This document shows, one piece after another, positions 26,001 through 32,551 of a DNA stretch of 64,000 nt. Origin of the DNA: Megasphaera sp. AM44-1BH (GTDB taxonomy: Bacteria; Bacillota; Negativicutes; Veillonellales; Megasphaeraceae); contig NZ_QSFA01000002.1 in the NCBI RefSeq assembly GCF_003467125.1, positions 186,001-250,000 of the forward strand, given 5' to 3'. Under the pieces are notes generated by a model. That model worked only from the letters and a program-made list of their open reading frames with translations. It was not told the origin of the DNA and made no database searches. Made by a program: the position numbers and the translations under genes. Position 1 is the stretch's first letter. Every line of letters begins with the position of its first letter.

Positions 26001-27250
26001 CTGATAACGTGACAAAGTGGCAGGAAAAGCTCGGCAACGGCGAGGTGGTATCTGGAAACAAGGGCCTTGTAACTGGGGATACTGTTTTCAAAGCAGTAGA
26101 TACCAAAGCCAATAGAGATGGCTCTAATCTGACTGATGAAGAAGCTGATAGTTTCTCTGAAAAGATTGCTAGGGGCGAAGTCAAAGCCGGTGAAAATCGT
26201 GCTGTTTCCGGTGATGCTGTCAGCCAGGCTATCAGTAAAGTAACGGGTGATATGAATACCCAATTGGATGGCAAGGCGAATACGTCTCTGGATAATATCA
26301 CGAAAGATGGTCAGACAGTCATCAAGAAACTGTCGCAGGATGCAGTACAGGTCAAGGCTGGCGACGACCATATTACGATTGATGCAAAAACGGATGAAAC
26401 GACCGGCAACAAGACCTATACGATTTCTGCCAAAGACGGCAAGGTCGCTTCCGGCGATACGGGTTTGATTTCCGGCGGCACGCTCTACAACGAAGTCCAT
26501 GTCGATAAGGACGGCTCTTACATCAGAAGTGGTAATACGGTCGGCCAGAACCTGTCTGCTCTGGATTCGGGCCTCAAGACGACGAGTGACCTCATCCACA
26601 CGAATACTAAAGGTGACACTATCCAGATTGGTGGCAACAGCACGGCCACGAAGATTGATGTCAGTGGTAAGGACAAGGATGGCAATACTACAGGCCGCGT
26701 CATCACCGGCATCGTGACAGAGGGCAAAGATCTGACCAGTGCGGCAAATGTCGGCTATGTCAACGGTATTACCAGTGCTAATACACAGCAGATTTACCGC
26801 GATATGAACAATGCTTACAGCCGTCTGGATACGAATATTAACAGAGCGGCAGCCGGCAGCAATGCTTTGGCAGCCCTCCATCCGCTTGATTTCGATCCAG
26901 CTGATAAAGCCAGCTTCGCTGTAGGCTACGGCCATTACCATAACGCTAATGCTGCTGCTATCGGTGCTTTCTACCAGCCAAATGCCAACACCATGGTCAA
27001 CATGGGTATTTCCCTTGGCAACGGCGACCCGGGCTTCAATGCCGGAGTCTCCTTCAAACTGGGAAAAGGCTCCGCATACAACGGTGTCAGCAAGGCCGAA
27101 ATGGCACAGACTATCCATGATCAGGCTGAAGAAATCTCGGCTATCAAAGCAAATGATGCAGCCAAGGATAAGCGAATCGATGCACTGGAAAAAGAAAACC
27201 AGGAAATGAAGAAACAGATTCAGGAAATCCTGTCCCGCCTGAATGGGTAA
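20012..27250 (+). CDS. Giant trimeric autotransporter adhesin (YadA/Hep_Hag type)
   Basis: About 2,412 residues. An extended signal peptide region (MNKIFKVIYSKTKHCYVVVSE...) precedes a hydrophobic core and an AQA cleavage site near residue 62. Head regions show many left-handed beta-roll repeats of the kind (A)SGxxASVxGGxxNxAS (about 21190-21760 and 22740-23060). Neck motifs such as RLVKAADGIEDHDAVVMEQLK recur. Stalk modules with coiled coils and Trp-ring-like segments (AENAWGAAIGTG) fill the C-terminal half, including a near-identical duplication of about 590 bases. The YadA anchor (about 26740-27065: ASFAVGYGHYHNANAAAIGAFY, then VNMGISLG and NAGVSFKLG) forms the outer-membrane barrel. Unusually, about 60 more residues follow, ending in a heptad coiled coil. 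The role is probably host or cell adhesion on the surface of a diderm cell. The start could be 20000, but ATG 20012 fits the signal peptide better. Monocistronic. Confidence 0.95.
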   Translation: MNKIFKVIYSKTKHCYVVVSELAKSHCKTAGSHTARNKTALTAAVLLALGAFSFAGMPVAQADADAHNNDFIGANDYYWYWDAKAKKWEQQTYRDALIGHLPRKNLPNNEGAGAKETGSVAAGLYAQAGMQTVTIGNRNAGQSRGSVFIGEHSGYDDKASNVPKGSSNNYVTSVGFQSDATGWGSIAIGSNATAENTKKTDTAVTMTGNTDEDKKNGIYEIEKNPTIDGASVALGYGAHSKDGNIAIGAYSEATTDLSADTSDKAKSYLTGKTATSYVSVGNKEKQLQRRITNVADGAADSDVATIGQLKKMSEKAGVYNEGWGIKIGDYTKKDANGTETTVKNAISVDRNLGTNLDTTGHVHLDVSKTGLVLGTVVDGAPGTDVDLHYGATGDYAVTVGGGANTASGKASVVIGGSGNTASDEAAVSSGGSSNVASGSFASVYGGFDNKASGTYASIFAGAQNKASNMWTTVGGGALNEASGTYASIWGGYGNKATDEFASVYGGVANSAYGTYSAILGGGSNKAGSEAVVSGGLGNEAAGLGSAVVGGEANIVTGANATALGGTKGSVNGVASVGILGGSTGMNAPLTLAAGYQSTVTDTGVTSTPISEEDYNKILEAGGTHPGLLVGSGDPDNPTFKILDHFATAVGYQATADEAQTVAFGHDKGDTYYGTTTYTWKQKATVKDGHYYTEYGEEIDEKSYKSLMNADGTWNDYSQPIATIEKKEYDSAYYNRLVKAADGIEDHDAVVMEQLKNASDVGSKIKVYQTDENGNIKFDKNNNPIEDTSAEAETKKTAAQKASEDAWGSAIGTGKVVDPNAKDKDSNGSGQLVTGGTVYNALQQQKTDLTDALSVNAGWGIDVDKTKNNTISVKHNLSSGDSAYADTDATGLILGGSIKERKADKKYGAATASSVIVGAQNALASNDNSVVVGGLDNVASGANSTVVGGDNNKASGNQSAVFGGRDNTASGITSTASGGIMNVANGQNSTAVGGTFNYALGTGATSVGGYGKDYTTGYNSSVNGSYSVGIAGGSTGDKADYSLAAGRQAVVTTENGTAVGYQATTDESGTISFGHDAGDVSGYTVTWKQRTDGKTNADLTTNDYTQAPEAVTATTYTDSYYNRLVKVAEGQDDHDVVVVKQLKQYAQKDAGNIGSNIKVYTTDKNGNSVEDTDASTAAQKANENLWGTAIGTGKIADSKATNAADNGSQQLVTGGTVYTYNAPVAESGKTLNYVSADKTTGQNLTALDTQVKANADTLNDSTHNIKYYSVNSTNAPTFGLNVYTNEKNDGASGRASLAAGFITHADGLASTVAGSYSGIYNKGTVSGTDFRGAAALSLGTVNINRNMDTTKPYSGVANSLIGQANVTTDSNAAIILGAGNTVKDSYRTISNLNLSGDMTAALKEAVPGSGGQVMVMGGGNSVENAYMTQVTGVGNTVTGSGDAYDADKSSQLNYVEGFYTTLTNGKNDYLIGAHNTVTGDSTDTNKSNIVFGDNHTLTNTKNNIIVGSADNVDTTTVSDVVSIGHNAKVTKEGGVAIGSGSEATTAAGVAGYDPTGATADTTAAWTSKKAAVSVGTADETRQITGVAAGKEETDAVNVAQLKKLNGMKANVNADNIGKNLNHKADGTAVTDEDKTVNENAWGAAIGTGSIAADNGQLVTGKTVYAYNKPVAAEGKTLNYISDTMTTGQNLTALDTQIKTNADNIGTNTTNISNNTENITNLKNLSNITEAGQTVIKNLAKGSIGMEDGSHTSVSHRDVNGVETYKVDVTVDGQVAENNTGIVNGGTVYSALQDVKNQTSADLANKANVDASNIGKNLNHKADGTAVTDEDKTVNENAWGAAIGTGSIAADNGQLVTGKTVYAYNKPVAAEGKTLNYVSDTKTTGQNLGSLDAQVGTNTGDISNLKNLSNISSAGETVIKKLAKGSIGMEDGSHTSVSHRDVNGVDTYKVDVTVDGQVAENNTGIVNGGTVYSALQDVKNQTSADLANKANVDASNLTPDNVTKWQEKLGNGEVVSGNKGLVTGDTVFKAVDTKANRDGSNLTDEEADSFSEKIARGEVKAGENRAVSGDAVSQAISKVTGDMNTQLDGKANTSLDNITKDGQTVIKKLSQDAVQVKAGDDHITIDAKTDETTGNKTYTISAKDGKVASGDTGLISGGTLYNEVHVDKDGSYIRSGNTVGQNLSALDSGLKTTSDLIHTNTKGDTIQIGGNSTATKIDVSGKDKDGNTTGRVITGIVTEGKDLTSAANVGYVNGITSANTQQIYRDMNNAYSRLDTNINRAAAGSNALAALHPLDFDPADKASFAVGYGHYHNANAAAIGAFYQPNANTMVNMGISLGNGDPGFNAGVSFKLGKGSAYNGVSKAEMAQTIHDQAEEISAIKANDAAKDKRIDALEKENQEMKKQIQEILSRLNG
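24854..25626 (+). repeat. Direct duplication inside the autotransporter stalk
   Basis: 182 identical bases at 24854-25035 recur at 25445-25626, an offset of 591 bases (197 codons). A second near-identical block at 25222-25438 recurs at 25771-25987 (offset 549). The reading frame is kept, so it is a recent in-frame module duplication. Confidence 0.85.
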
Positions 27251-27293
27251 ACCGTACGTGTCTGCATAACGAAAATAGAACAGGCAAAAAAGA

Positions 27294-27337
27294 AACCAGC
27301 CATAGCGCGAAAAATCGCGTTATGACTGGTTTTTTTA
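27294..27337. terminator. Bidirectional terminator between the autotransporter and FAH gene
   Basis: 17-bp stem (27294-27310 with 27315-27331) with one G-U pair and one mismatch, loop AAAA, T-run of seven on the plus strand and T-rich on the minus strand too. Confidence 0.8.
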
Positions 27338-27351
27338 GCGGTGGCCTTTTA

Positions 27352-27376
27352 TTCTGAATTCCCATATAATTCAGAA
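27352..27376. repeat. Short inverted repeat downstream of the FAH gene
   Basis: Perfect 9-bp arms TTCTGAATT / AATTCAGAA around CCCATAT, between the bidirectional terminator and the end of the FAH gene. There is no T-run, so its role is unclear. Confidence 0.35.
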
Positions 27377-27430
27377 AAGTATAACATGGCAAACCGCTTT
27401 TTCTCTATACTGCAAACGACAAACTATTCC

Positions 27431-28333
27431 TTACTTAACCGTATTTTTCAATGTACCGATGGAAGAGATGGAAATTTCTACCGTATCGCCGGAATGGATA
27501 TAGCGGGGCGGTTTGAAGCCGGCACCGACGCCCGATGGCGTGCCCGTCGAAATGATATCGCCGGGCTGGAGTGTCGTGCCCTGGGAGAGGGTGGATATGA
27601 GCGACGGGATGGGGAAGATGAATTCTTCCGTCGAGGCATCCTGACGGACTTCGTCATTGACTTTGGTCACGATAGTAAAGGCATCGGGGGCCGCATCGCG
27701 CAGCAGGATACAGGGGCCCATGGGGGCAAAGGTATCGAGACTTTTGCCATGGAACCACTGGCCGTGGTTGCGCTGCAGGTCACGGGCAGTTACATCATTC
27801 ATGATGGTGAATCCGTAGACGTGGTTCATGGCTTCACTGACAGGGATATCCTTGCCGCTGGTGCCGATAATGACGGCCAGTTCTCCTTCATAATCCAGTT
27901 CTTTCGTTACCTGCGGATGGGAATCGATGGTATCTTCCGGGCCGATGACGCAGGTCGGGGCTTTAGTGAAAAACTGAGGATATTTTGGCAGGGAATCGAG
28001 CTTTTTCTTGTGGAATTCTTCGATGTGTTCGGCATAGTTTTCGCCGACACAGAAGATATTTTTTGTAAGATGCGGCAGAGGTGCCAGAATGTGAATCGTT
28101 TCCAACGGTCTGGCTTTTACAGCCTGGGTCTTTTCATTCTGTTCGAGAGCATCGGCTAGAGCCAGCAGGCCTTCATTTCCCTGCTGGACAAATTCTGCCA
28201 ATGTTTCCGGAAGGGGAGTAAAGAACGCTTCTTCCAGAGCGATGGCGCTGTATACTCCTGTTTCTTCGGCATCCAGCACGCCCCACTGGACAAATCCCAG
28301 GTCTTCAAAGGTAATCAGTTTTTTTATCATCAT
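27431..28333 (-). CDS. Fumarylacetoacetate hydrolase-family protein
   Basis: 300 residues. The C-terminal two-thirds is the FAH fold: NIFCVGENYAEH, the metal-binding ELDYEGELAVIIG, NDVTARDLQ, KSLDTFAPMGPCI and the late motif GDIISTGTPSGVG. Family members hydrolyse, hydrate or decarboxylate C-C bonds in acylpyruvates and aromatic breakdown products, with Mg or Mn at the two glutamates and aspartate. A clear AGGAGA site precedes the ATG. It is transcribed with the LysR gene upstream (28383-29288), the first members of the accessory island that continues on the other strand. The exact substrate is unknown; fumarylpyruvate- or oxaloacetate-type activity is possible. Confidence 0.85.
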   Translation of the reverse strand: MMIKKLITFEDLGFVQWGVLDAEETGVYSAIALEEAFFTPLPETLAEFVQQGNEGLLALADALEQNEKTQAVKARPLETIHILAPLPHLTKNIFCVGENYAEHIEEFHKKKLDSLPKYPQFFTKAPTCVIGPEDTIDSHPQVTKELDYEGELAVIIGTSGKDIPVSEAMNHVYGFTIMNDVTARDLQRNHGQWFHGKSLDTFAPMGPCILLRDAAPDAFTIVTKVNDEVRQDASTEEFIFPIPSLISTLSQGTTLQPGDIISTGTPSGVGAGFKPPRYIHSGDTVEISISSIGTLKNTVK

Positions 28334-28382
28334 AGCTATCTTCTCCTTGTCGTATTTGTTTTATTATATCATATTCATGACG

Positions 28383-29288
28383 TCATGTATTCTCTGTGCC
28401 TGCAGGAGAACAGCTTTCTTTCAGCAGCCGGATAAAGGTTTCGCACGGCTTGGTGAGAAGTTGATATTTTTTCCAGGCAATGAGACAGGAAAAGGAGATG
28501 GCCGGCTCCAGGGGAACAAAGGCCAGATCCGGTGTATGGAGCTGGAAGAGCTCGTTGATTCCGATGGCACTGGTAATGCCTGTCCGGATAAGCTGGGCCG
28601 CATTGGCAATGAGGTCGAACCGTCCGACAATCTGCAGGTCTTCCGTTGTCACCTGTCCCCCGGACCAGGCACGGACATCAAAGGCGGCTGTTGCCGTCCG
28701 TGAAGACGTGAGCAGGGGAATATCTTTCAAGATGTCCGGGGTAATAGCCGGAAGATCAGCCCACGGGCTGTCACTGCGGGTAATGATTCCGACCGTATTG
28801 GTTTCAGGCAGACGAATGTATTCGTATTTTTCCGGATTGAACGGCTCGATGAACAGGGCAAAGTCGATGAGTCCATGGACTAGTCGTTCTTCCACCGTAT
28901 CGGCATTTCCCGTAAAGAGTTCGCACGTGATACCGGGATGCTGATGGTGCAGCCTGGCAAAGGCATCGGTCAAGAAATGGATGACCGGTGTTTCTCCGGC
29001 GCCAATGCGGATACAGCCGGTCAGTTCCAGCTGGTCATTGCTGATTTCCGCTTCGGTCTGACGGACAAGGGACAGGATTTCTTCGGCCCGCTGCCGGAGG
29101 TGGATTCCTTCTTCCGTCAGATGGGTGCTGCGGTTGGTCCGGACGAACAACTGCTTGCCCAGTTCTTCTTCCAGATCGGCCATCTGCCGGGATAATGTGG
29201 GCTGGGTAATATGCAGCATATTGGCGGCGCCGGTCATGTTTTCCTCTCTGGCCACAGCCAGAAAATAATGTAAGGTCCGTAGTTCCAT
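28383..29288 (-). CDS. LysR-family transcriptional regulator (island regulator 1)
   Basis: 301 residues. The winged helix is MELRTLHYFLAVAREENMT, then GAANMLHITQPTLSRQMADLEEELG. The C-terminal domain is a LysR effector domain with IRIGAGETPVIHFL at its start. The ATG at 29288 follows AAAGGAGAG; the longer frame to 29393 is non-coding leader. It has its own promoter (TTGCCA at 29339-29344, 17 bp, TATACT at 29316-29321, minus strand), which overlaps the island's AAAAAGCAT motif. It lies head to head with the 29447 operon and tail to head with the FAH gene, so it probably controls both. Confidence 0.9.
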   Translation of the reverse strand: MELRTLHYFLAVAREENMTGAANMLHITQPTLSRQMADLEEELGKQLFVRTNRSTHLTEEGIHLRQRAEEILSLVRQTEAEISNDQLELTGCIRIGAGETPVIHFLTDAFARLHHQHPGITCELFTGNADTVEERLVHGLIDFALFIEPFNPEKYEYIRLPETNTVGIITRSDSPWADLPAITPDILKDIPLLTSSRTATAAFDVRAWSGGQVTTEDLQIVGRFDLIANAAQLIRTGITSAIGINELFQLHTPDLAFVPLEPAISFSCLIAWKKYQLLTKPCETFIRLLKESCSPAGTENT

Positions 29289-29315
29289 AGCAACACTCTC
29301 CTTTCTCTTTCGTTT

Positions 29316-29352
29316 AGTATACGGCAGGTCTGTCCATTTGGCAATGCTTTTT
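29316..29352 (-). promoter_or_regulatory. Promoter of LysR 1 with AAAAAGCATTG motif
   Basis: Minus-strand TTGCCA, 17 bp, TATACT. The AAAAAGCATTG motif (29342-29352) overlaps the -35; the same motif occurs at two other island promoters. Confidence 0.55.
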
Positions 29353-29381
29353 ACGTATGTCCAGAAATAAAATATAAGCGT

Positions 29382-29410
29382 TTTACATTTCAATTGCCGA
29401 CTGCTAAGAT
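29382..29410 (+). promoter_or_regulatory. Promoter of the small-protein/cupin/CMD operon
   Basis: TTTACA (29382-29387), 17-bp spacer, TAAGAT (29405-29410), about 35 bases before the ATG at 29447. It is back to back with the LysR 1 promoter. Confidence 0.5.
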
Positions 29411-29446
29411 AAAAGCGTAGGGAATGATAGAAAAGGAGGCACAGAT

Positions 29447-29659
29447 ATGGCTTCAGATATGTGGGAAAGTCTGGCTGATACAGGTTGTTCCCGCGATTTC
29501 ATCGAGCAATACCGGACACAGACGAGAGAGCAGCAGCTGCAATCTCTTCAGCGTCATCGGCGCTATCTGCTCGATTCAATCCACGATAAGCAGATTCAGC
29601 TGGACCGGTTGGACTATGTATTATATGTATTGCGAAAAAGAGGAGACCAACGAAAATGA
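29447..29659 (+). CDS. Conserved small helical protein of unknown function
   Basis: 70 residues, cytoplasmic, almost all helix. After an N-terminal SDMWESLADTGCSRDFIEQY there is an amphipathic stretch ending QIQLDRLDYVLYVLRKR. The ending resembles small Firmicute proteins with a KQIDCLDYLIYQI-type tail that accompany redox and LysR/MerR-linked genes; that similarity is from memory. An excellent AAAGGAGG precedes the ATG. The stop overlaps the cupin start by four bases, so the pair is translationally coupled. No function is known. Confidence 0.7.
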   Translation: MASDMWESLADTGCSRDFIEQYRTQTREQQLQSLQRHRRYLLDSIHDKQIQLDRLDYVLYVLRKRGDQRK

Positions 29660-30075
29660 CTATTGAAGAAATCAAAAAAACAAGTCCCTTTGCTATGGGT
29701 GGAGAAAATGTCAATTATGCCCAGTATTTTGACGGCACGAGTTATTTGAATATGCTGTCTTTGAAACAGGTCGTTGTAGGTAATGTTACTTTTGAACCGG
29801 CCTGCCGCAACCACTGGCACATCCATCATGCCAGTCAGGGCGGCGGACAGATGCTCTTAGTCACGGCCGGCCGCGGCTGGTATCAGGAATGGGGAAAAAC
29901 GGCACAGGAACTCCACGCCGGTGATGTCGTGCACATTCCGGCCAACGTCAAGCATTGGCACGGTGCGGCTAAGGATAGTGCCTTCCAGCATCTGGCTATT
30001 GAAGTCGATGGGAGCGATACGGGTACAGAATGGTGCGAAGCCGTAGCGGAGGCCGATTATGATGCCCTTCCGTAA
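29656..30075 (+). CDS. Cupin-domain protein
   Basis: 139-residue single cupin barrel. Motif 1 is RNHWHIHHASQGGGQMLLVTAGRG with three histidines, and motif 2 is GDVVHIPANVKHWHGA, so all four usual metal ligands are present. Cupins of this type often sit next to carboxymuconolactone-decarboxylase-like genes, as here. The enzyme may be a small dioxygenase, isomerase or binding protein; substrate unknown. No signal peptide, so it is cytoplasmic, unlike the exported protein encoded next. It overlaps its upstream neighbour by 4 bases and its downstream neighbour by 17. Confidence 0.85.
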   Translation: MTIEEIKKTSPFAMGGENVNYAQYFDGTSYLNMLSLKQVVVGNVTFEPACRNHWHIHHASQGGGQMLLVTAGRGWYQEWGKTAQELHAGDVVHIPANVKHWHGAAKDSAFQHLAIEVDGSDTGTEWCEAVAEADYDALP

Positions 30076-30502
30076 GCACTTCTTAGCGGCCGGGCTCATG
30101 GTCCTGGCGGGAATCGGTTTTTTGGGAACAGGAGATGCATATGCTATGAATACGACTGATAATCAAGCGAAAAAAGCCGTCAAGATTGTACAGACTGCAG
30201 GCCGGCAGCAGCTGGGGACCTTTGCTCCCGATTTTGCCCGCTATAATGATGACATTCTTTTCGGTGAAGTGTGGAGCAAGAACGATGTCCTGCCCCTCAG
30301 GGAACGGAGCATTGTTACCGTATCGGCCCTCATCGCCCAGGGCATTACCGATAGTTCCTTGAAATATCATATGGAAACAGCAAAGAAAAATGGCGTCACC
30401 AAGGACGATATGGCGGAAATCATTACGCAGCTCGCCTTTTACAGTGGCTGGCCCAAAGCCTGGGCTGCCTTTGGCTATGCCAAAGAAGTATATGGGGAGT
30501 AA
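30059..30502 (+). CDS. Exported carboxymuconolactone decarboxylase-family protein
   Basis: 147 residues. The first 29 look like a Sec signal peptide (MPFRKHF, hydrophobic LAAGLMVLAGIGFLG, cut after DAYA). The mature part is a CMD/AhpD-type helical domain: FAPDFARYNDDILFGEVW, RERSIVTVSALIAQGI, LKYHMETAKKNGVTKDD and ITQLAFYSGWPKAWAAF. The peroxidase CxxC of AhpD is absent, so a decarboxylase- or isomerase-like role is more likely than peroxide reduction. Most family members are cytoplasmic, so export is unusual. An SD-like AGGAG 11 bases before an in-frame ATG at 30146 could give a cytoplasmic form. It overlaps the cupin gene by 17 bases. Confidence 0.85.
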   Translation: MMPFRKHFLAAGLMVLAGIGFLGTGDAYAMNTTDNQAKKAVKIVQTAGRQQLGTFAPDFARYNDDILFGEVWSKNDVLPLRERSIVTVSALIAQGITDSSLKYHMETAKKNGVTKDDMAEIITQLAFYSGWPKAWAAFGYAKEVYGE

Positions 30503-30539
30503 ATGTCTCTATTTGAAATAATCAGGAGGTAAAAAGCAG

Positions 30540-31166
30540 ATGATGAAGAAAATTTTAATGCTTGCCCTGAGCAGTCTCATGGTCCTGGGCCTGGCTGCCT
30601 GTGGCAATACGAACGGTGCCGATGCGTCTTCCAGCGCCTCAAAAAAGACGGATGCGGCGGCCCAGGCTCCGGCCAAGGGCAATGGCAAGACGCTGGTCGT
30701 TTACTTTTCGGCCGGCGGACATACCAAGAATGTAGCCAATTACATTGCCAAAGCGACCAACGGCGACGTCATGGAATTGAAGCCGGTCCAAGACTATACG
30801 GAAGCAGATTTGGACTATAATAACCGGGAGAGCCGCGTCTATCGCGAACACGATGATGCCAGCCTGCGCGACATCCCTCTGGTCAAGGATAAGGCAGACA
30901 ACTGGGAAGGCTACGATACGGTCTTCATCGGATATCCTATCTGGTGGGGGATCGCTGCCTGGCCGGTAGATACTTTCGTCAAACACAATGACTTCAGTGG
31001 TAAGATGGTCATCCCCTTTGCCACGTCGGCCAGCTCCGACCTCGGCGACAGCGGCAGACAGCTGCAGCAGATGGCTGATACGGGCAACTGGCTGGAAGGC
31101 AAACGCTTCCCGTCCAATGTGTCGGAAAGTACGGTCCAGCAGTGGGTCCAGAGCCTGAATCGTTGA
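30540..31166 (+). CDS. Flavodoxin-like lipoprotein
   Basis: 208 residues. A lipoprotein signal (MKKILMLALSS, lipobox LAAC) is followed by a Ser/Ala-rich linker, then a flavodoxin fold. The FMN phosphate loop is VVYFSAGGHTKNVANYI and the second flavin loop is IGYPIWWGIAAWPVDTFV, both well kept. It would be anchored to a membrane on the extracytoplasmic side, an unusual place for a flavodoxin, and could pass electrons to the neighbouring exported proteins. AGGAGGT precedes the ATG; ATG 30543 is an equal choice. It lies 37 bases after the CMD-like gene and is probably the last gene of the operon, as a terminator follows. Confidence 0.85.
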   Translation: MMKKILMLALSSLMVLGLAACGNTNGADASSSASKKTDAAAQAPAKGNGKTLVVYFSAGGHTKNVANYIAKATNGDVMELKPVQDYTEADLDYNNRESRVYREHDDASLRDIPLVKDKADNWEGYDTVFIGYPIWWGIAAWPVDTFVKHNDFSGKMVIPFATSASSDLGDSGRQLQQMADTGNWLEGKRFPSNVSESTVQQWVQSLNR

Positions 31167-31175
31167 TAGAAAAAG

Positions 31176-31230
31176 GAGAAGGCTGTCGCATTAAACCATT
31201 TTTGGCTTAATGCGACTGCTCTCTTTTTTT
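31176..31230 (+). terminator. Terminator after the flavodoxin lipoprotein gene
   Basis: Stem with the 10-bp core GTCGCATTAA (31185-31194) / TTAATGCGAC (31207-31216), further GAG/CTC pairing outside and a T-run. It closely resembles the terminator at 45741-45786. Confidence 0.85.
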
Positions 31231-31248
31231 ATTCAAATAAGTATAGGG

Positions 31249-31309
31249 AAAAAGCATTGATTAATGAAGTACATAGGTATTTGTTATTTAATGGATAACC
31301 AAGTATACT
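31249..31309 (+). promoter_or_regulatory. Promoter with conserved island element upstream of the alpha/beta hydrolase
   Basis: AAAAAGCATTG at 31249-31259, CATAGGTATTTG at 31272-31283, then -35 TTGTTA (31281-31286), 17 bp, -10 TATACT (31304-31309). The same elements with the same 32-base spacing occur before the alcohol dehydrogenase gene. Confidence 0.6.
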
Positions 31310-31361
31310 GTAATCAAGCAATAGATAGAGATTCAAGAGCGTTGAAAAAGGAGTATATAAC

Positions 31362-32522
31362 ATGAAAAAACATCAGAAAGCCTTATTAGTAGCGGCTGCT
31401 TTGGTTGTCAGTACCTTTACTTTTTCTGGATTCGGCACGGGTGCCGCATATGCGGCGACGCAGGCAGCGGTTTTGCAGGCGGAATCGCAGATGAAACAGT
31501 CTTCCATCAGCGAATTAACGAATGATACACGGGTATTCAAAGTTGACCCCAAGATTGAAGCGAAGAATGTCCGCTTTCAGAACCGTTATGGTTTTGACGT
31601 CGCTGGCCACCTTTATTTGCCGAAAAACTTCAATGCCCAGAAGCAATATAAGGCCGTCGTCGTTTCAGGGCCTTTCGGCGCTGTCAAAGAACAATCTTCC
31701 GGCTTATATGCCCAGGAAATGGCGAAACACGGATATGTTGCTGTCGCCTTTGATCCGTCCATGACTGGGGAAAGCGGGGGAACGCGCCGTAATATGGCTT
31801 CGCCTGATATCTTTGTAGAAGATTATAGTGCCGCTGTCGATTTCATCAGCAATTTGAAATTCGTCAATCCCGATAAAGTAGGGGCTATCGGCATCTGCGG
31901 CCTGTCCGGTATGGCCTTGACGGCGGCTGCCAATGACACGCGCATCAAAGCCGTCGCGACTTCAGCGATGTATGATATGTCCGACAGTATCCGCAATCAC
32001 TATCAGGGAGATTACTATACGCCGGAACAGCGGGAAAAAGTGAAGGAACATTTGGCCGTTATGCGGGATAAAGAAGCAAAAGAAGGTCAGCCTATCCCGG
32101 GTTCGCATGAACTGGCCGTCGACGCCCAGGGACATGTCGTTTCTCATGACACGATGTTCCCGGACAAGCTGCCTGACGATGCCAATGATGTCGTCAAAGG
32201 CTTCTATGATTACTATGTAGGCCGGGCCTATCATCCGCGTTCCATCAATTCCAATACACTGGCCTGGGATTCGACGACGCCTTATGGGTTCTTCAACTTC
32301 TCTCTCATGGAACACATTGACGAAATCAGTCCGCGCCCGGTCCTGCTCATTACTGGTGAGAAAGCTCACTCGAAATACTTTGCCGATGCGGCCTATGCCA
32401 AATTGAAGGCGCCGAAACGGGAAATCGTCGTTCCCGGGGCTACGCACACCGATTTATATGACCAGATGGATAAGATTCCTTTTGCCGATTTGGTCCAATT
32501 TTTTGACGATGCCTTGAAATAA
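31362..32522 (+). CDS. Exported alpha/beta hydrolase (dienelactone hydrolase-like)
   Basis: 386 residues. A signal peptide (MKKHQKALLVAAALVVSTFTF, cut after AAYA near residue 32) leads to an alpha/beta hydrolase. Core motifs are RFQNRYGFDVAGHLYLP, FGAVKEQSSGLYAQEMAKHGY, FDPSMTGESGG, the nucleophile elbow IGICGLSGMAL and a terminal GATHTDLYDQ holding the histidine. In the elbow a Cys sits where dienelactone hydrolases have their nucleophile, with a Ser three residues later, so the nucleophile is uncertain. Related YcjY-like proteins are poorly characterised. It has its own promoter with the island element and is followed after 29 bases by the acetyltransferase gene. Confidence 0.85.
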   Translation: MKKHQKALLVAAALVVSTFTFSGFGTGAAYAATQAAVLQAESQMKQSSISELTNDTRVFKVDPKIEAKNVRFQNRYGFDVAGHLYLPKNFNAQKQYKAVVVSGPFGAVKEQSSGLYAQEMAKHGYVAVAFDPSMTGESGGTRRNMASPDIFVEDYSAAVDFISNLKFVNPDKVGAIGICGLSGMALTAAANDTRIKAVATSAMYDMSDSIRNHYQGDYYTPEQREKVKEHLAVMRDKEAKEGQPIPGSHELAVDAQGHVVSHDTMFPDKLPDDANDVVKGFYDYYVGRAYHPRSINSNTLAWDSTTPYGFFNFSLMEHIDEISPRPVLLITGEKAHSKYFADAAYAKLKAPKREIVVPGATHTDLYDQMDKIPFADLVQFFDDALK

Positions 32523-32551
32523 AGGTAAAAATATCAGAAAGGAGCCTTTAT

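Noticed and set aside
25781..27118. A long open frame (445 codons) on the minus strand inside the autotransporter gene
   Set aside because: It lies wholly antisense to a clear gene, has no SD or family motif, and reads as a codon-bias shadow. The same applies to long antisense frames over trmFO, hslU, glnS and prfC.
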